Of a stretch of DNA of 64,000 nt, positions 63,171 to 64,000 are shown piece by piece. Made by a program: the position numbers and the translations under genes. The stretch's first letter is position 1, and every line of letters starts with the position of its first letter. Below the pieces are notes generated by a model. The model worked only from the letters and a program-made list of their open reading frames with translations, was not told the origin of the DNA and made no database searches. The stretch is from Leptospira perdikensis (GTDB lineage: Bacteria > Spirochaetota > Leptospiria > Leptospirales > Leptospiraceae): positions 496,001 through 560,000 of the forward strand of contig NZ_RQGA01000014.1 in the NCBI RefSeq assembly GCF_004769575.1, read 5' to 3'.

Positions 63171-63789
63171 TCCCAACCAGACTTTGATTACAGGAGCTTT
63201 CGAAGGAGAAATTGGAATCCTTCGTACATCAAAAAGGTTTCCCCATCTCGAAGTGATGGGGATTGGAAACTTAGAAGCTGCTATCAATTTATCTGATTAT
63301 CTTTTTCGAAATAAAGAGATCAGACATATTATCTTTTTTGGATCTTGTGGGGCTTATGAATGGACTGGAATTCCGAAGAACTCTTTCGTATCACCAAATC
63401 TTGTTTATACGAAAGAACTTGCACACTCGTTAAAAATTGCAAAACAAATCCCCGAATCACAAGAGTTCTACGGACTCATCGCTGACAACCGCTTTCGTAC
63501 CGTACGTTGTAATGCCCCAACAACGATCACTCTTGCAGAACTAAAATCCCCACCAGATGTTTCCTTTGCGAGATTAGAAGTTGAAAATTTGGAGTTATTT
63601 GGAATTGCTAAAGTAGCCGCAAAGTTTTCCCTTTCGGTCAGTGCTTATTTAGCTGTGACAAATATTGTTGGACCAAAGGGATCCAACGACTGGGCAACCA
63701 ATTGGAAAGAACTCTCCCATTCTTTACAAAATCAGTTTTTGGAAAAACTGATGAACTTTCCTACTGATCCACTCACAAAACCAAACTAA
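63133..63789 (+). CDS. Phosphorylase-superfamily nucleosidase-like protein
   Basis: The 218-residue protein resembles the purine-nucleoside phosphorylase/MTAN superfamily: ITGAFEGEIGILRTSKRFPH near the N terminus, a central HIIFFGSCGAYEWTGIPKNS, and FARLEVENLELFGIAKVAAK, which corresponds to the substrate-binding E-M-E segment. Candidates are methylthioadenosine/S-adenosylhomocysteine nucleosidase or futalosine hydrolase; the sequence alone does not decide. The first ATG lies 38 bases inside argC, with further possible starts at 63139 (ATG) and 63157 (TTG). It is probably translated from the argC transcript. Confidence 0.75.
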   Translation: MDMLRRKDLLPFNPNQTLITGAFEGEIGILRTSKRFPHLEVMGIGNLEAAINLSDYLFRNKEIRHIIFFGSCGAYEWTGIPKNSFVSPNLVYTKELAHSLKIAKQIPESQEFYGLIADNRFRTVRCNAPTTITLAELKSPPDVSFARLEVENLELFGIAKVAAKFSLSVSAYLAVTNIVGPKGSNDWATNWKELSHSLQNQFLEKLMNFPTDPLTKPN

Positions 63790-63798
63790 AAATCAACT

Positions 63799-64000
63799 TT
63801 AGTCAGCAAGTATTTGAGAAACAATTGGTTCTTTTAATACTCGTTTGACCCAATTTTCTACAAAAGGCGGAACTTTGATTTCCATCAGTTCAATTTGTTT
63901 GATAAAAGGAGCATATAAAATTTCTAAAAAACCAAATTGGTTTTCATGTAAATAATCATTGGATTCCAAAATCTCTTCCAATATATCAAAATGCCTTCCA
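63799..64000 (-). CDS. Glutathione S-transferase-like protein, C-terminal part
   Basis: The frame is open to the right edge, so the N-terminal part lies outside the window. The visible 67 residues (ILEEILESNDYLHENQFGFL, then EILYAPFIKQIELMEIKVPP, ending NWVKRVLKEPIVSQILAD) have the pattern of the helical C-terminal domain of GST-type proteins, where D-Y-L-x-x-x-Q-x-x-x-x-E/D-I precedes the A-P-F-I helix and a short W-x-x-R-x-x-x-x-P tail. The thioredoxin-like domain with the glutathione site cannot be seen, so activity is unknown. It converges with the nucleosidase-like gene, nine bases apart. Confidence 0.6.
   Translation of the reverse strand, partial: GRHFDILEEILESNDYLHENQFGFLEILYAPFIKQIELMEIKVPPFVENWVKRVLKEPIVSQILAD

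Overview
The window looks like a chromosomal segment of a Leptospira-type spirochaete, probably a free-living relative (inference from gene order, A+T-rich coding style, many spirochaete-type lipoproteins, periplasmic-flagellar genes, CHASE2 cyclases and large PAS/methyl-accepting sensors). No rRNA, complete transposon, prophage or CRISPR array is visible. One tRNA gene (Arg, anticodon TCG) is present.

Layout. 1-3.8 kb: two overlapping methyltransferase genes and a YihY-type membrane protein that carries a beta-propeller inside its membrane domain. 3.8-18.5 kb (all minus): a long run read as rimP-nusA-infB-rbfA-truB-rpsO-pnp-M16 peptidase-dut-flgG-flgA-flgH-flgI-flgJ, i.e. the translation/RNA-processing operon followed by the rod/ring genes of the flagellum; a consensus-like promoter sits just before rimP. 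18.5-22.5 kb (plus): lipoprotein, NAD(P)HX repair enzyme, small membrane protein, MTHFR-like protein. 22.5-30.2 kb is the most accessory part: a MarR gene with a palindromic operator in its own promoter, a tRNA-Arg whose 3' end is duplicated around a small hairpin-rich insertion, two copies of an interspersed repeat, a HIT protein beside two overlapping PPK2-type genes, a decayed lipoprotein gene, a PAS protein lacking a kinase ATPase domain, and a PhzF protein followed by a strongly folded intergenic element.

30.3-45.7 kb: chemoreceptor, CHASE2 adenylate/guanylate cyclase overlapping an M48 protease, a Tyr/Asp-rich lipoprotein paired with a FadL-type porin, two patatin-like phospholipases flanking an NlpC/P60 hydrolase, ruvA, a lipoprotein and a TPR protein ending in an Mrr-like nuclease fold. 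45.7-50.3 kb (plus): an FtsX/LolD-type ABC pair, ROK kinase, HIT protein, flippase-like membrane protein, VOC protein, YkvA-like protein. 50.4-62 kb: RND exporter, dCache chemoreceptor, outer-membrane porin, hybrid histidine kinase and a second membrane histidine kinase. 62.1-64 kb: argC, a nucleosidase-family protein and the C-terminal part of a GST-like gene running off the right edge.

Functional themes are translation and RNA turnover, flagellar assembly, envelope lipid/peptidoglycan turnover, and signal transduction. The most unusual items are the YihY/propeller fusion, the cysteine-free FlgH, the split PPK2 pair, the tRNA-Arg 3'-end duplication, the promoter-embedded MarR palindrome with an apparently leaderless start, and the structured element at 30.2-30.35 kb. 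All function calls rest on reading motifs in the translated sequence; no database search was run.
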